Shown: positions 1-7,822 of the stretch, piece after piece | How positions within the stretch are numbered: position 1 is the first letter of the stretch | Layout: each line of letters starts with the position of its first letter | NCBI RefSeq assembly: GCF_024363565.1 | Contig: NZ_JAJEKE010000001.1 | Span: 248,001 to 312,000 of the forward strand | Direction: 5' to 3' | Origin: Lutispora saccharofermentans | Lineage (GTDB): Bacteria > Bacillota > Clostridia > Lutisporales > Lutisporaceae | Length of the DNA stretch: 64,000 nt | The notes under the pieces: generated by a model | Databases searched by the model: none | Seen by the model: only the letters and a program-made list of their open reading frames with translations | Told to the model about the DNA's origin: nothing | Translations under genes and position numbers: made by a program

Positions 1-715
1 TCCTGCAGTCTCTTTTCACTATCCTGTGCGAATTTTTATAATCCAGTCCCAATACAAAGGCCCCGCATATCATGAATATGGAAGTAAGCCTCGAAGGTAT
101 AAAATTCGCTATATCATCCAGTCTTGCGGACGCCCAGCCAAAGAATTCATATTTTTCATTCTTATAGCCTACCATGGAATCCATCGTATTTATCGCTTTA
201 TAAGCCATTGAAAGAGGTGCGCCACCTAAAAACATATAAAAAAGCGGTGCAATTATCCCATCACTTGCATTTTCTGATACAGTCTCTATTACAGCCCTGG
301 AAATATCATTTTCATTCATATGAGCCGTATCTCTGCCGACTATATATGAAAGAAGTTTCCTGCTTCCATTTATATCATTGTTTTTGAGGCTGGCTGCTAT
401 CTTTGAGGCTTCTTTTGCCAGGCATCTTCCTGCCAGGCATGTATACAATATGAAAGCATTTACAAAAAGCCTCAAGCTCCCTCCTATATAATAAGCTGCC
501 CTTAGCAATGCCCAAACAGTCATATAACTTAGAAATACCGTAGATATAGTCAGGAAAACCCCTGCAAGCTTTAATGATTTATTATCCTTGCAAATCCTTC
601 TTGCTATTTTCTCAAAGGCAGATATATATAAGCCTATCAACCTTACAGGATGAGGAAATCCGTATGGGTCTCCGAAAGCTAAATCGGCTAAATTAGCGAT
701 CCATATGCTGATCAT
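1..715 (-). CDS. cbiB: Adenosylcobinamide-phosphate synthase CbiB/CobD (partial)
   Basis: CbiB attaches the aminopropanol (phosphate) arm to adenosylcobyric acid to give adenosylcobinamide (phosphate). It is an integral membrane enzyme of late cobalamin synthesis. The reading frame opens at ATG 713-715, with GGAGGAAGG ending 5 nt upstream, and stays open to the left edge of the window, so about 238 N-terminal residues are present and the C-terminus is missing (family length is about 310-320). I see the N-terminal ADLAFGDP...PHPVRLIG motif, hydrophobic segments, and the family motif [11 protein letters not shown] near residue 190. The start overlaps the end of the upstream cobQ by 23 nt, so it is translationally coupled as the last visible gene of the cobalamin operon. 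Confidence 0.93.
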   Translation of the reverse strand, partial: MISIWIANLADLAFGDPYGFPHPVRLIGLYISAFEKIARRICKDNKSLKLAGVFLTISTVFLSYMTVWALLRAAYYIGGSLRLFVNAFILYTCLAGRCLAKEASKIAASLKNNDINGSRKLLSYIVGRDTAHMNENDISRAVIETVSENASDGIIAPLFYMFLGGAPLSMAYKAINTMDSMVGYKNEKYEFFGWASARLDDIANFIPSRLTSIFMICGAFVLGLDYKNSHRIVKRDCR

Positions 716-1556
716 TAATTCCTTCCTCCAATATTTTATATACCTTTGACATATCCAAGTTCTTCCTTATAACATCAGCCAGTATATCAAATTGATCTCC
801 TATATCAATGCTGTCATCGCCCTTATCTTTTAAACTGTCACATAAACTGTCTTCTTCAGGAAGGTTATGTACAAAATAGGGAATAACGCCGAGAACCGGT
901 ATATTTATTATATCTTCAAGCATTCTCAAACCTGGCTTCAGCAGTTCATAGCTTCCTCTGAATTTATTTATTATGACTCCCTTGACCCTTCTCTTCTCAT
1001 CTTCATCAAGGAGCAACATCGTACCTGCCAGTGACGCGAAAACTCCGCCCCTGTCTATGTCTCCCACCAGAACAACCGGAGCCTTGGCGATCTTGGCCAT
1101 GCCCATATTTACAAAGTCCTCCCGCTTCAGGTTGATTTCCGCCGGACTCCCGGCTCCCTCAATAACTACAATATCGCTGCGGTTGGACAAATTTTCATAA
1201 ATATCTGCAATCCTATGCTTTAATTGGGGTTTAAAAGAAAAATATTCTTCTGCATTCATCCCTCTAAATGCTTTGCCCGATATTACGACCTGAGAGCCTT
1301 TATCTGTTAAAGGCTTAAGCAGGATGGGATTCATGTCCACAGAAGGCTCTTTTTTGCATGCTTCTGCTTGCATGGCCTGAGCAACGGCCATTTCCAGGCC
1401 ATCCTTGGTGATATAAAAGTTTGAAGACATATTTTGAGATTTAAAAGGATTTACCTTATAGCCATCCTGTGTAAATATCCTGCATAATGCGGCGCATATA
1501 AGGCTTTTCCCTACTGATGAGCCGGTGCCCTGTATCATAATAGATTTGTTTTTCAT
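693..1556 (-). CDS. cobQ: Cobyric acid synthase CobQ/CbiP lacking the glutaminase domain
   Basis: CobQ amidates four carboxylates of adenosylcobyrinate a,c-diamide using ATP and glutamine. The start is ATG 1554-1556, behind GAGGAGG; the in-frame extension upstream is only repeat DNA. The 287 residues contain the dethiobiotin-synthetase-like ATPase domain (P-loop GTGSSVGKS, residues 10-18; [18 protein letters not shown]). After PEEDSL, where the family continues into a class-I glutaminase domain of about 200 residues with catalytic Cys and His, this protein jumps through SIDI straight to the family's extreme C-terminus ([18 protein letters not shown]). The family is normally about 500 residues. 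The frame is intact, so this looks like a clean internal deletion rather than a frameshift. It may be inactive, or use free ammonia or a separate glutaminase. Confidence 0.88.
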   Translation of the reverse strand: MKNKSIMIQGTGSSVGKSLICAALCRIFTQDGYKVNPFKSQNMSSNFYITKDGLEMAVAQAMQAEACKKEPSVDMNPILLKPLTDKGSQVVISGKAFRGMNAEEYFSFKPQLKHRIADIYENLSNRSDIVVIEGAGSPAEINLKREDFVNMGMAKIAKAPVVLVGDIDRGGVFASLAGTMLLLDEDEKRRVKGVIINKFRGSYELLKPGLRMLEDIINIPVLGVIPYFVHNLPEEDSLCDSLKDKGDDSIDIGDQFDILADVIRKNLDMSKVYKILEEGINDQHMDR

Positions 1557-1576
1557 CGTATCCTCCTCTAATATCA

Positions 1577-1662
1577 GTTGTATTGACTGATAACGATCGC
1601 AAATGCGATGCACTCTTTTATCAGTCAGCACAACAATTTAAGCAAAGTTATTGCAGTAAAAT
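1577..1662. repeat. Interspersed palindromic repeat, copy 1 (inside cobalamin operon)
   Basis: The outer arms 1577-1593 and 1618-1634 form an inverted repeat (GTTGTATTGACTGATAA against TTATCAGTCAGCACAAC). They are followed by the family's tail, TTATTGCAGTAAAAT. The same arms and tail recur near 11.5, 16.2 and 48.6 kb. This copy fills most of the cobC-cobQ gap and ends just upstream of the cobQ ribosome-binding site. It lacks the outer left terminal repeat seen in the 48.6-kb copy. Confidence 0.8.
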
Positions 1663-1664
1663 CC

Positions 1665-2261
1665 CTATTCTATAGAATTAATCTTTCTTATAGTACAATG
1701 ACCCTCTTCTATTTCAAACAGGCTGTACTTACCGTGTTCAAAATGAAAATTCCAAAATCCATCCATACCTAAATTGAGCAAAAAGGATGCTATGACCTTC
1801 ATGGGGCCGTCATGGCTTATCAAGGCAACTTTTTTCCCTTCTTGCATTTTTAAAAGCTCTTTGCCAGCTTCAGAAACTCTTGTATAAAAGTCTCTAAAGC
1901 TTTCTCCTTTTGCAGGATGCATATCCTTCCAGTTGTTCACACCTATAGACCATTCTTTGGGATACTGCAAACTTATATCCCTATGATGCATCCCTTCCCA
2001 TAAACCAAAATCCATCTCTTTGAATCCCTCTGCAATATTGATGCTTAAACTTCTTCCGGAAGCAATGCAGGCTGCAGTATCATAGCATCTTTTTAAAGGG
2101 CTTGTGATAATGCAATCCAGCTCCTTAGTCTTCATAACCTCCCTTATGGTTTTTGACTGCTCCATCCCCAGGCCGTTCAAAGCCTCATCCCGACTGCCCA
2201 AGAATACCCCTGCTTTATTTAGCTCTGTTTGACCATGCCTTATCAAATATAAAGTTACCAT
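1665..2261 (-). CDS. cobC: Alpha-ribazole phosphatase (histidine phosphatase superfamily)
   Basis: CobC removes the phosphate from alpha-ribazole-5'-phosphate (or from adenosylcobalamin phosphate) in nucleotide-loop assembly. The 198-residue protein has the superfamily signature LIRHGQT (phospho-acceptor His near residue 9), a Glu in the GFKEMDFGLWEG motif near 83, and the second catalytic His in ISHDGPM near 150. A TTG directly precedes the ATG at 2259-2261; I chose the ATG, because it overlaps the cobS stop by one base (TGATG), which is typical translational coupling. The generic phosphoglycerate-mutase-like fold does not prove the substrate; the position between cobS and cobQ does most of that work. 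Confidence 0.9.
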   Translation of the reverse strand: MVTLYLIRHGQTELNKAGVFLGSRDEALNGLGMEQSKTIREVMKTKELDCIITSPLKRCYDTAACIASGRSLSINIAEGFKEMDFGLWEGMHHRDISLQYPKEWSIGVNNWKDMHPAKGESFRDFYTRVSEAGKELLKMQEGKKVALISHDGPMKVIASFLLNLGMDGFWNFHFEHGKYSLFEIEEGHCTIRKINSIE

Positions 2262-3010
2262 CAATATATTAACCTTTCCAATAAATATAAAGAAACCATA
2301 AAGCTTATCTCAGACACTTCACTTGCCGCACCCAATGTATCTCCGGTCATTCCGCCTATCTTGTCATCTACAATTTTTTTGAAAGCCAAAACAAGGATAA
2401 GGCTCGGTATTAATACAGCAAGTGTTTCCCATGAACCAATAAATAAAATTATTAAAATCCCCGAAAATATGCCTGCAATAAGCCGCTTTAAAGACATATG
2501 GGAATAAAAAAGCCCTCCCATGCCCCCATTAGGCCTTGCATATTTTGATATGCCAAACAATAGAAGAACAAAGGCTTTTGCTGCAACAGGCGCCAGTATA
2601 ATAGCCGGTGCTTTCGCAGCATTGGAAAGTGTATAGAGCATGCCAAACCTCAATAGAAAATCCAGTATTATTCCGATCACTCCATTGGTGCCGACTCTGC
2701 TATCTTTCATTATTTCCAGAATTCTTTCCTTGCTCCTCGCAGAAAACAGACCGTCGCAGGAATCAGCAAGACCATCTATATGAATAGCTCCGGTTATGAA
2801 AATGTTTGAAATCAACCAGAATATAATCCCTAATATCTCATTGCTGAAGGAGCCGACCAAAATATAAATTCCATAATTGAATAAACCTACAATAAGACCT
2901 ACAAAAGGCATATAAACTATACCATTTGAAAAATCCTCACCCTTTGCATTGATATTAATTTTTATCGGTATCCGGGTAAAAAATTGAATCATTAAAACTA
3001 AACTTCTCAT
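2261..3010 (-). CDS. cobS: Adenosylcobinamide-GDP ribazoletransferase (cobalamin synthase) CobS
   Basis: CobS joins adenosylcobinamide-GDP and alpha-ribazole (phosphate) to give adenosylcobalamin (phosphate) at the membrane. The 249 residues include several transmembrane segments and the family's acidic motif DGLADSCDG near residues 86-96, which binds the metal. Near the N-terminus FFTRIPI is also characteristic. Length is normal for the family. It starts at ATG 3008-3010, only 4 nt after the cobU stop, and its stop overlaps the cobC start, so the cobU-cobS-cobC block is tightly packed. Confidence 0.95.
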   Translation of the reverse strand: MRSLVLMIQFFTRIPIKININAKGEDFSNGIVYMPFVGLIVGLFNYGIYILVGSFSNEILGIIFWLISNIFITGAIHIDGLADSCDGLFSARSKERILEIMKDSRVGTNGVIGIILDFLLRFGMLYTLSNAAKAPAIILAPVAAKAFVLLLFGISKYARPNGGMGGLFYSHMSLKRLIAGIFSGILIILFIGSWETLAVLIPSLILVLAFKKIVDDKIGGMTGDTLGAASEVSEISFMVSLYLLERLIY

Positions 3011-3014
3011 GACA

Positions 3015-3575
3015 TCACTTTATCCTAATGGGTATGCCCGATACTGTCAGATATACCTCATCAGCCTTTTGACCAATAATCTGATTTATTCTTCCTGAAA
3101 TATCCCTAAACGCTCTGGCTACAGGATTTTCCGGTACAACTCCCCAGCCCACCTCATTTGAGACAAGTATTGCATCTGCCGGCGACTTTGATATGGCCTC
3201 CAGCATATTGCCGATCTGAACTTTTATACTCTCTTCGGCCCTGTTATAATCTTCTATCCTGACATACTCCATATCATAATTAAAATATTCCAGCATCTGA
3301 TTGGTTACCATGACCGTGATGCAATCCAGCAAGAAACAATCATATTCCTCCCCATATCTATGTATTATTTCATCAATACCTTTAAAGGCTTCTATGGTAA
3401 GCCATTCCTTAGATCTGGATTCCTTATGCTTTTTTATCCTGTCTTCCATCTCACTATCAAAGGCTATAGCAGTAGCTATATATATCACCTTCTCCCCATA
3501 GCTTTTTGCCATATTCTCTGAAAAGCTGCTCTTCCCGCTTCTGGCTCCGCCCGTAACCAAAATACATTTACCCAT
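3015..3575 (-). CDS. cobU: Adenosylcobinamide kinase / adenosylcobinamide-phosphate guanylyltransferase
   Basis: CobU phosphorylates adenosylcobinamide and then transfers GMP from GTP to give adenosylcobinamide-GDP. The 186-residue protein begins with the P-loop GGARSGKSS (residues 9-17). A histidine in KKHKESRSKEW (near residue 50) corresponds to the guanylylated His of the family, and the LVSNEVGWGVVPENPVARAFRD motif region lies near residue 140. Length is typical. It lies 8 nt downstream of cobT and 4 nt upstream of cobS in the same operon. Confidence 0.96.
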   Translation of the reverse strand: MGKCILVTGGARSGKSSFSENMAKSYGEKVIYIATAIAFDSEMEDRIKKHKESRSKEWLTIEAFKGIDEIIHRYGEEYDCFLLDCITVMVTNQMLEYFNYDMEYVRIEDYNRAEESIKVQIGNMLEAISKSPADAILVSNEVGWGVVPENPVARAFRDISGRINQIIGQKADEVYLTVSGIPIRIK

Positions 3576-3583
3576 AAATATCC

Positions 3584-4651
3584 CTACCTTATATCAATTA
3601 AATAATCATTTTTTATTGAGGCCTCTTCAAAAGTAGCCATGTTTGTAATAACTTTATCAGCCGCCTCCAGAATATTGAAAGCTATGGCGCAGCCGCTTCC
3701 TTCACCCAGCCGCATATCCAGATTAAGCATAGGCTTTAATCCTAATATTTCTATTATTGTCTTATATCCGGGCTCTGCCGAACAATGAGAAGTGAACATA
3801 TAATCCGCAGCCAGAGGATTCAACTTATATGCCAATAACGCGGCTGCCGCAGATATCAAGCCATCGATCAAAATAGGCAATCTATAATATGCAGCCCCAA
3901 TAAAACAGCCTGCCATACCGCCTATATCGAAGCCTCCAACCTTTGACAGCACATCTATGGGATCATTTTTGTCCGGCTCATTGATCCTTAATGCCTGGGT
4001 TATAATTTTCTTTTTATTTTCAAAGCCTTCTTCCGTAAGGCCGGAACCTTTGCCTACGATCCTATCTGCATCGTATCCTGTAAAAGCCATTATAATGGCG
4101 CTTGAAGTGCTCGTGTTGCCGATGCCCATCTCACCGGTGCCTAAAACCTGCGCCCCTTCCCGCACCGCTTCTTCAACCATATCTATGCCTGTCTCTATAG
4201 CCTTTAAGGCCTCTTCTCTCGTCATGGCATGGCCTTTGGCCATATTCCATGTGCTTTTCCTGATTTTTCTTTTATATAAGCCGGGATAATCAATATCTGC
4301 ATTGATTCCTATATCAACAACCTTGAGCTTGGCTCCTGCATGCTTCGCCAATACCCCCACACCTGTAACCCCTCTTATGAAATTGATCGTTTGAATTGCC
4401 GTTATATTCTGAGGGCAGCTGCTCACTCCTTCTTCTACTACACCATTGTCTGCCGACATTATTATAAGCTGCTTATTGATCATGGGATTGCTGATCTTAC
4501 CTGTTATGCCTGAAAGCTTTATTGCAATTTCTTCTAATTGCCCTAAGCTTCCTAAAGGTTTTGCCAGATTGTCCAATCTTTCTTTTGCTTTAATTTTAGC
4601 ATGCTCGCAGCTTCCTTCTATGCCTTCCAGTATTTCATTTAAATCCTTCAT
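3584..4651 (-). CDS. cobT: Nicotinate-nucleotide--dimethylbenzimidazole phosphoribosyltransferase
   Basis: CobT makes alpha-ribazole-5'-phosphate from nicotinate mononucleotide and the lower-ligand base. The 355-residue protein has the family's GEMGIGNTS motif (about 174-182), HCSAEPGYK (about 290) and the C-terminal RLGEGSGCA, whose Glu near 316 corresponds to the catalytic Glu. It starts at ATG 4649-4651 behind AAGGAGAAG. It is the first gene after the cobalamin riboswitch and its terminator, so the whole operon should be shut down by adenosylcobalamin. No enzyme for making dimethylbenzimidazole itself is visible here. Confidence 0.96.
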   Translation of the reverse strand: MKDLNEILEGIEGSCEHAKIKAKERLDNLAKPLGSLGQLEEIAIKLSGITGKISNPMINKQLIIMSADNGVVEEGVSSCPQNITAIQTINFIRGVTGVGVLAKHAGAKLKVVDIGINADIDYPGLYKRKIRKSTWNMAKGHAMTREEALKAIETGIDMVEEAVREGAQVLGTGEMGIGNTSTSSAIIMAFTGYDADRIVGKGSGLTEEGFENKKKIITQALRINEPDKNDPIDVLSKVGGFDIGGMAGCFIGAAYYRLPILIDGLISAAAALLAYKLNPLAADYMFTSHCSAEPGYKTIIEILGLKPMLNLDMRLGEGSGCAIAFNILEAADKVITNMATFEEASIKNDYLIDIR

Positions 4652-4671
4652 TCAAACTCTTCTCCTTAAAT

Positions 4672-4700
4672 CAAAATAAAAAAAACACACCTGCAGTGTG
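4672..4700 (-). terminator. Intrinsic terminator between cobalamin riboswitch and cobT
   Basis: On the minus strand a short hairpin (CACAC, loop TGCAG, GTGTG at 4686-4700) is followed by a run of eight T. It lies between the riboswitch aptamer and the cobT ribosome-binding site, the place for a transcription-attenuation terminator. The stem is short, so its strength is uncertain. Confidence 0.6.
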
Positions 4701-4741
4701 GGAATATGAAAAGATGATCATCCCCTCCCTCCGAAGGTTGA

Positions 4742-4911
4742 AACGATAATTGGCAGGTTTCCTGGCTCATGGTTCATCTTACTCTCCTGCCTTCTCGATT
4801 TCCCAATGGCATAGTCGGATTTCATCCCATATACAGTAGCGGGGGCTGCAGCAGGTTTTAACTGCTTTCCCTTTTAACCTTATGCACTTTTAATATATGC
4901 CTAAGGCACCA
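4742..4911 (-). promoter_or_regulatory. Cobalamin (adenosylcobalamin) riboswitch
   Basis: On the minus strand the leader of cobT carries the conserved cobalamin-aptamer landmarks in order: the GGTGCC start, the AAAAGGGAAAGC segment, CTGC(AG)CCCCCGCTACTGT, the ATGCCATTGG region, and the B12 box AGCCAGGAAACCTGCC (4751-4767). The aptamer is expected to bind adenosylcobalamin and favour the downstream terminator, switching off the cob operon. It sits between a consensus promoter and cobT. Confidence 0.95.
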
Positions 4912-4933
4912 AAAATGATATTCTATTGCTTTA

Positions 4934-4962
4934 ATTATAATGTTTTTAAAAAACTGAGTCAA
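4934..4962 (-). promoter_or_regulatory. Sigma-A type promoter of the cobalamin operon
   Basis: On the minus strand TTGACT (4957-4962) and TATAAT (4934-4939) are separated by 17 nt, about 25 nt upstream of the riboswitch. This is a near-consensus housekeeping promoter in the right place and orientation. Confidence 0.8.
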
Positions 4963-5002
4963 TCTATTAATTCGCTTTGCGGTTCACGCCAGCCTATCTG
5001 CA

Positions 5003-5932
5003 TCACCCGTATATAAATTCCAATATATCATTAGCATATTTTTTTGTAAACTCATATCCCCTTTCTACCATCTCCGGGGCTCTTTTTGTTTCCAATATCG
5101 AAGCATCATATATACCGGGATTTAAAATCAGTATTTCCTTTTTATTTCCTGCATGCCTCAAATTCCTTTTTCTGAAGCTGTTCAAATCGTCAATCCCATA
5201 CTTCTCTTTTTTTAGCGATGTGATTGTATAACTAAAAATACTTAGAGACTGGGATGCTATCTCGAAAATATTGTCTATGCCCTTCTTTAATTGCCCGTTA
5301 TATCCCAGATCATAGCATAATATTTTATCAGCACCCATTCTCATGATTATTTCAAAGGGCAGGTTATCCTTTAACCCTCCATCCACCAATTCAAGAGAAT
5401 AATCCCCAAATTTTTTTGGACAGAATATCACAGGTATTGAGATGCTTGCTCTTATAGCTTCCGATATTTTAATTCCATCGATATATAATGCCTTCTCATT
5501 CTCTTGCGGCACTTTACGGCTGACAAACATTACAGTCCTGCCTCTGTTAATATCTACAGCCGGTATAGCAAGAAATATATCTGCTTCATACATCTTCTTG
5601 CCATTCAAAATATCATCTATTGTTTTTTCAATTCTATCACCTTTGATAAAGCCGCTTAAGGTCCCCTCTGCATTTTTATTTGCAATTAAATTCTCGATGG
5701 CTTTAAATATCCCTTTATAATCTAGATCAATGATATGCGCAATATTCTTCAGTGCTAACATTTCCATATCTTTTGGAGCTATTCCTGCTGCATATAATCC
5801 GGCAATGATGCTTCCTGCGCTGCAGCCTGAAATCATCTGCGGTTTTAGTCCATATTTAATCAAACAAGTTAAGGCTCCTATATGAGAAAGCCCTCTAATT
5901 CCGCCTCCGGAAAAAACTAAGCCTAGTTTCAT
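5003..5932 (-). CDS. Patatin-like phospholipase
   Basis: This is a predicted serine lipid acyl hydrolase with a Ser-Asp dyad. The 309 residues show the oxyanion loop GGGIRG (residues 9-14), the nucleophile elbow GCSAG (36-40) and the catalytic Asp in VDGGLKDN (about 187). This is the bacterial RssA/YlbK-like class of cytoplasmic patatins. No signal peptide is visible. It starts at ATG 5930-5932 behind a G-rich ribosome-binding site. It is a single gene upstream of the cobalamin promoter and shows no functional link to either neighbour. The substrate cannot be told from sequence. Confidence 0.88.
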   Translation of the reverse strand: MKLGLVFSGGGIRGLSHIGALTCLIKYGLKPQMISGCSAGSIIAGLYAAGIAPKDMEMLALKNIAHIIDLDYKGIFKAIENLIANKNAEGTLSGFIKGDRIEKTIDDILNGKKMYEADIFLAIPAVDINRGRTVMFVSRKVPQENEKALYIDGIKISEAIRASISIPVIFCPKKFGDYSLELVDGGLKDNLPFEIIMRMGADKILCYDLGYNGQLKKGIDNIFEIASQSLSIFSYTITSLKKEKYGIDDLNSFRKRNLRHAGNKKEILILNPGIYDASILETKRAPEMVERGYEFTKKYANDILEFIYG

Positions 5933-6094
5933 TTCTTAAACCCCCTGTATTTAAAATTGGTAATTTACTAATAAGTCCAAAATTTATAAAAAGACTTGTA
6001 ACACTTTAGGCCTGTAAAAATATTATAGTATTAGAGGTGAACAACACCTGCATCAGCAAGTGAAGGGCGCCTACAATTAGGAGGTGAATTGTAT

Positions 6095-6430
6095 ATGGGC
6101 AAAGACTGCTGCAAAAAAGAATCTAGGGATTACGAGAGCAGAAGAGAATGCAAAGAGTTCAGAGTAAAGAATTTTCCCGATAGCATAAGAGAGCTTCTCT
6201 GCTTATTGGCAAAAGATGATGAGAATAGGGTTACTGCCATACTAAAAAATACTTGTGAAGACTGCATTTTGGAAGATGCATGCCTGGTAGCGGTAATAGG
6301 TGATTTAGCAGTATTCCGTTATCATGATAAATTCAAATTTGTAGATATGGATTGCATCTGCTCTATCATAGTAGATTGCGAAACAATATTAGATGAACTT
6401 CTGGAATCAAGCAATCAATGCAAATGCTAA
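6095..6430 (+). CDS. Cysteine-rich small protein, unknown function
   Basis: I do not recognise this 111-residue protein. It starts at ATG 6095-6097, 10 nt after AGGAGG (a TTG at 6089 is an alternative start). It contains 12 cysteines, including CC near the start, CEDC and EDAC in the middle, DCIC, and a CKC C-terminus. The rest is mixed charged and hydrophobic with no signal peptide or membrane segment. It is convergent with the cotJ operon and shares a bidirectional terminator with it. The Cys-rich composition and spore-coat neighbourhood would fit a cross-linked coat or metal-binding protein such as the CotY/CotZ group, but I see no firm homology. Confidence 0.7.
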   Translation: MGKDCCKKESRDYESRRECKEFRVKNFPDSIRELLCLLAKDDENRVTAILKNTCEDCILEDACLVAVIGDLAVFRYHDKFKFVDMDCICSIIVDCETILDELLESSNQCKC

Positions 6431-6462
6431 AAAGATAGGCATTAATGCGACAGACTATTAGT

Positions 6463-6486
6463 AAATCCGGCTTTTCAGCCGGATTT
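6463..6486. terminator. Bidirectional terminator between Cys-rich gene and cotJC
   Basis: A 9-bp perfect stem (AAATCCGGC / GCCGGATTT) with a 6-nt loop lies between two converging genes. A- and T-rich flanks lie on both sides. Confidence 0.75.
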
Positions 6487-6487
6487 A

Positions 6488-7060
6488 TCAATAATACATC
6501 TTTCTATCCAAATATTCCTGAACCAGGCGCAAAGTCTCACCAAACCTCTGGAAATGAACAACTTCTCTCTCTCTTAAAAAGCTCAAGGTCTCAATCACAC
6601 CCCTATCATTGGTGGATTGGATCAGATGCTCATATGTGGTTCTGGCTTTTTCTTCTGCTGCCAGATCTTCATGCAAGTTTGCTATAGGGTCTTCAATAGC
6701 CTGAATGTATGCTGCCGTCCATGGTACGCCGGATGCATCATGGGGATAAAGGTCCCTGCCGTGCTGAACATAATGAGCTCCCAGGCTTGCTTCCTCCAGT
6801 TGCTTTGGAGTTGCTCTTTCTATAATTTTATATATCAAGGTCCCAATTATCTCCCAGTGTGCCAATTCTTCAGTGCCAATATCTGTAAGAACTGCTTTTG
6901 CTTCAGGTATTGGCATATTATATCTTTGACTCAAATATCTTAAGCCTGCAGATAATTCACTATCAGGCCCTCCATATTGAGCAAATAGTAACTTTGCAAT
7001 TCTTAAATCGCAGCTTTCAACCCAAGCCGGATACTGAAGCTTTTTTTCATATATCCACAT
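6488..7060 (-). CDS. cotJC: Spore coat protein CotJC (manganese catalase family)
   Basis: CotJC is a ferritin-like dimetal protein of the manganese catalase family that assembles into the spore coat. The 190 residues begin MWIYEKKLQYP and carry paired metal-ligand helices: EELAHWE (about 65-71) and HEDLAAEEKAR (about 130-140), with a further VVHFQRFGE near the C-terminus. Length matches the family. It lies 3 nt downstream of cotJB, as the last gene of cotJA-cotJB-cotJC. Expression is expected in the mother cell late in sporulation; I could not identify a specific sporulation promoter. Confidence 0.95.
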   Translation of the reverse strand: MWIYEKKLQYPAWVESCDLRIAKLLFAQYGGPDSELSAGLRYLSQRYNMPIPEAKAVLTDIGTEELAHWEIIGTLIYKIIERATPKQLEEASLGAHYVQHGRDLYPHDASGVPWTAAYIQAIEDPIANLHEDLAAEEKARTTYEHLIQSTNDRGVIETLSFLREREVVHFQRFGETLRLVQEYLDRKMYY

Positions 7061-7063
7061 ATA

Positions 7064-7336
7064 TTATTTTCCCCCCATCTCATAGTCGATTTGCCAGGGC
7101 CATGGTTCTTCAATCCATTTCCACTCACTGTTCGCTGCTCTATCGGGAGTCAACGGTCCATACTCATTTTCGTATTTTTCTTTCAGGTCTTTTAATCTGC
7201 AGCTATATTGTGCAAAAATCATAAGCGGTTTTTCGTCTCTTGGGTGAGTATCCAGATATAGATTTAGGTCAATCATGGAAAATTCAAGAGCCATTATTTC
7301 TTTTAAAAGCTCCAGCCTTTCCTTATTTATTTTCAT
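7064..7336 (-). CDS. cotJB: Spore coat protein CotJB
   Basis: CotJB is a small spore-coat protein that works with CotJA and CotJC. The frame opens five codons earlier, but the upstream ATG overlaps the ribosome-binding site itself. The ATG at 7334-7336 stands 6 nt after GGAGGTG, giving 90 residues. Typical features are the helical N-terminus (LLKEIMALEFSMIDLNLYLDTHP) and the proline- and tryptophan-rich C-terminus (WKWIEEPWPWQIDYEMGGK). It sits between cotJA (17 nt upstream) and cotJC (3 nt downstream). Confidence 0.93.
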   Translation of the reverse strand: MKINKERLELLKEIMALEFSMIDLNLYLDTHPRDEKPLMIFAQYSCRLKDLKEKYENEYGPLTPDRAANSEWKWIEEPWPWQIDYEMGGK

Positions 7337-7353
7337 GAAACACACCTCCATTA

Positions 7354-7536
7354 TTAATCTTCTTCGGATCTCTTTTTCTTTGGATAAGGGTCATAAAGTT
7401 CCGGAAAGATCGTTCCTTTCATAAGCGCTTTTTGAGGCTCGAATATTTTACCAAATACTTGAAATGGCACATAGGCACGAGCCAACCTAAAACCAGGACC
7501 CATAGGCGGCATAATATTTATGTCATATTTTTTCAT
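7354..7536 (-). CDS. cotJA: Spore coat associated protein CotJA
   Basis: CotJA is a short spore-coat protein of the CotJ complex. The 60 residues have the family pattern of a Pro/Gly-rich stretch (MPPMGPGFRLARAYVPFQ) followed by FEPQKALMKGTIFPELYDPY. It starts at ATG 7534-7536, with AAGGAGGG just upstream. It is the first gene of the operon; about 60 nt further upstream lies the terminator of a separate small RNA on the same strand. Confidence 0.92.
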   Translation of the reverse strand: MKKYDINIMPPMGPGFRLARAYVPFQVFGKIFEPQKALMKGTIFPELYDPYPKKKRSEED

Positions 7537-7595
7537 GTTCTTCCCTCCTTAATATATCTCCATACCATAGTATTCAGAAGGAAAAGGCTTTGCTA

Positions 7596-7631
7596 CAAAA
7601 AAACAAAATCAGCAGGCAAATGCCTGCTGAT
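7596..7631 (-). terminator. Terminator of the small RNA
   Basis: A 10-bp perfect stem (ATCAGCAGGC / GCCTGCTGAT, 7608-7631) with a 4-nt loop is followed on the minus strand by TTTG and seven T. Confidence 0.88.
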
Positions 7632-7816
7632 CCATGCCCCAAAATGCCGTTAGATTTAACCTTACACCTGCACTCACGCAGGTGGGTGTCTTAATTCATA
7701 CTTCAATCCACCAACAAGACGAAGGCTCGATTTTCATATGGATACACAGACTCCCGTATACTCATTGTAGGTTAAGGTTAAACATCCAACCAACATCTCA
7801 GGTAAAATAGTTTCCT
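7596..7816 (-). ncRNA. Candidate small structured RNA gene, family not recognised
   Basis: A complete transcription unit about 220 nt long with no credible reading frame fills the gap between cotJA and the NCS2 permease. It has a promoter (7823-7851), a long closing stem (10 bp between 7773-7782 and 7655-7664, extended by 6 bp between 7785-7790 and 7649-7654 across a 2-nt bulge), an internal 7-bp hairpin (CACCTGC/GCAGGTG, about 7666-7685), and a strong terminator (7596-7631). This overall plan, a long closing stem plus separate terminator, is that of a stand-alone regulatory RNA. I could not assign it to a known family; 6S and raiA RNAs are the ones to test. Confidence 0.7.
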
Positions 7817-7822
7817 ACTTAT

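Noticed and set aside
26-387. Two overlapping plus-strand frames at the left edge
   Set aside because: They lie opposite cbiB, lack ribosome-binding sites and have no recognisable motifs; the minus strand carries clear CbiB sequence.
1557-1631. Longer N-terminus for cobQ
   Set aside because: The extra 25 codons are the repeat element read through; the ATG at 1554-1556 has GAGGAGG in front and starts the family sequence.
7655-7790. Cis-acting riboswitch controlling cotJA
   Set aside because: A strong terminator closes the RNA before cotJA, there is no alternative antiterminator pairing I can see, and cotJA has its own spacing and ribosome-binding site; a separate small RNA fits better.
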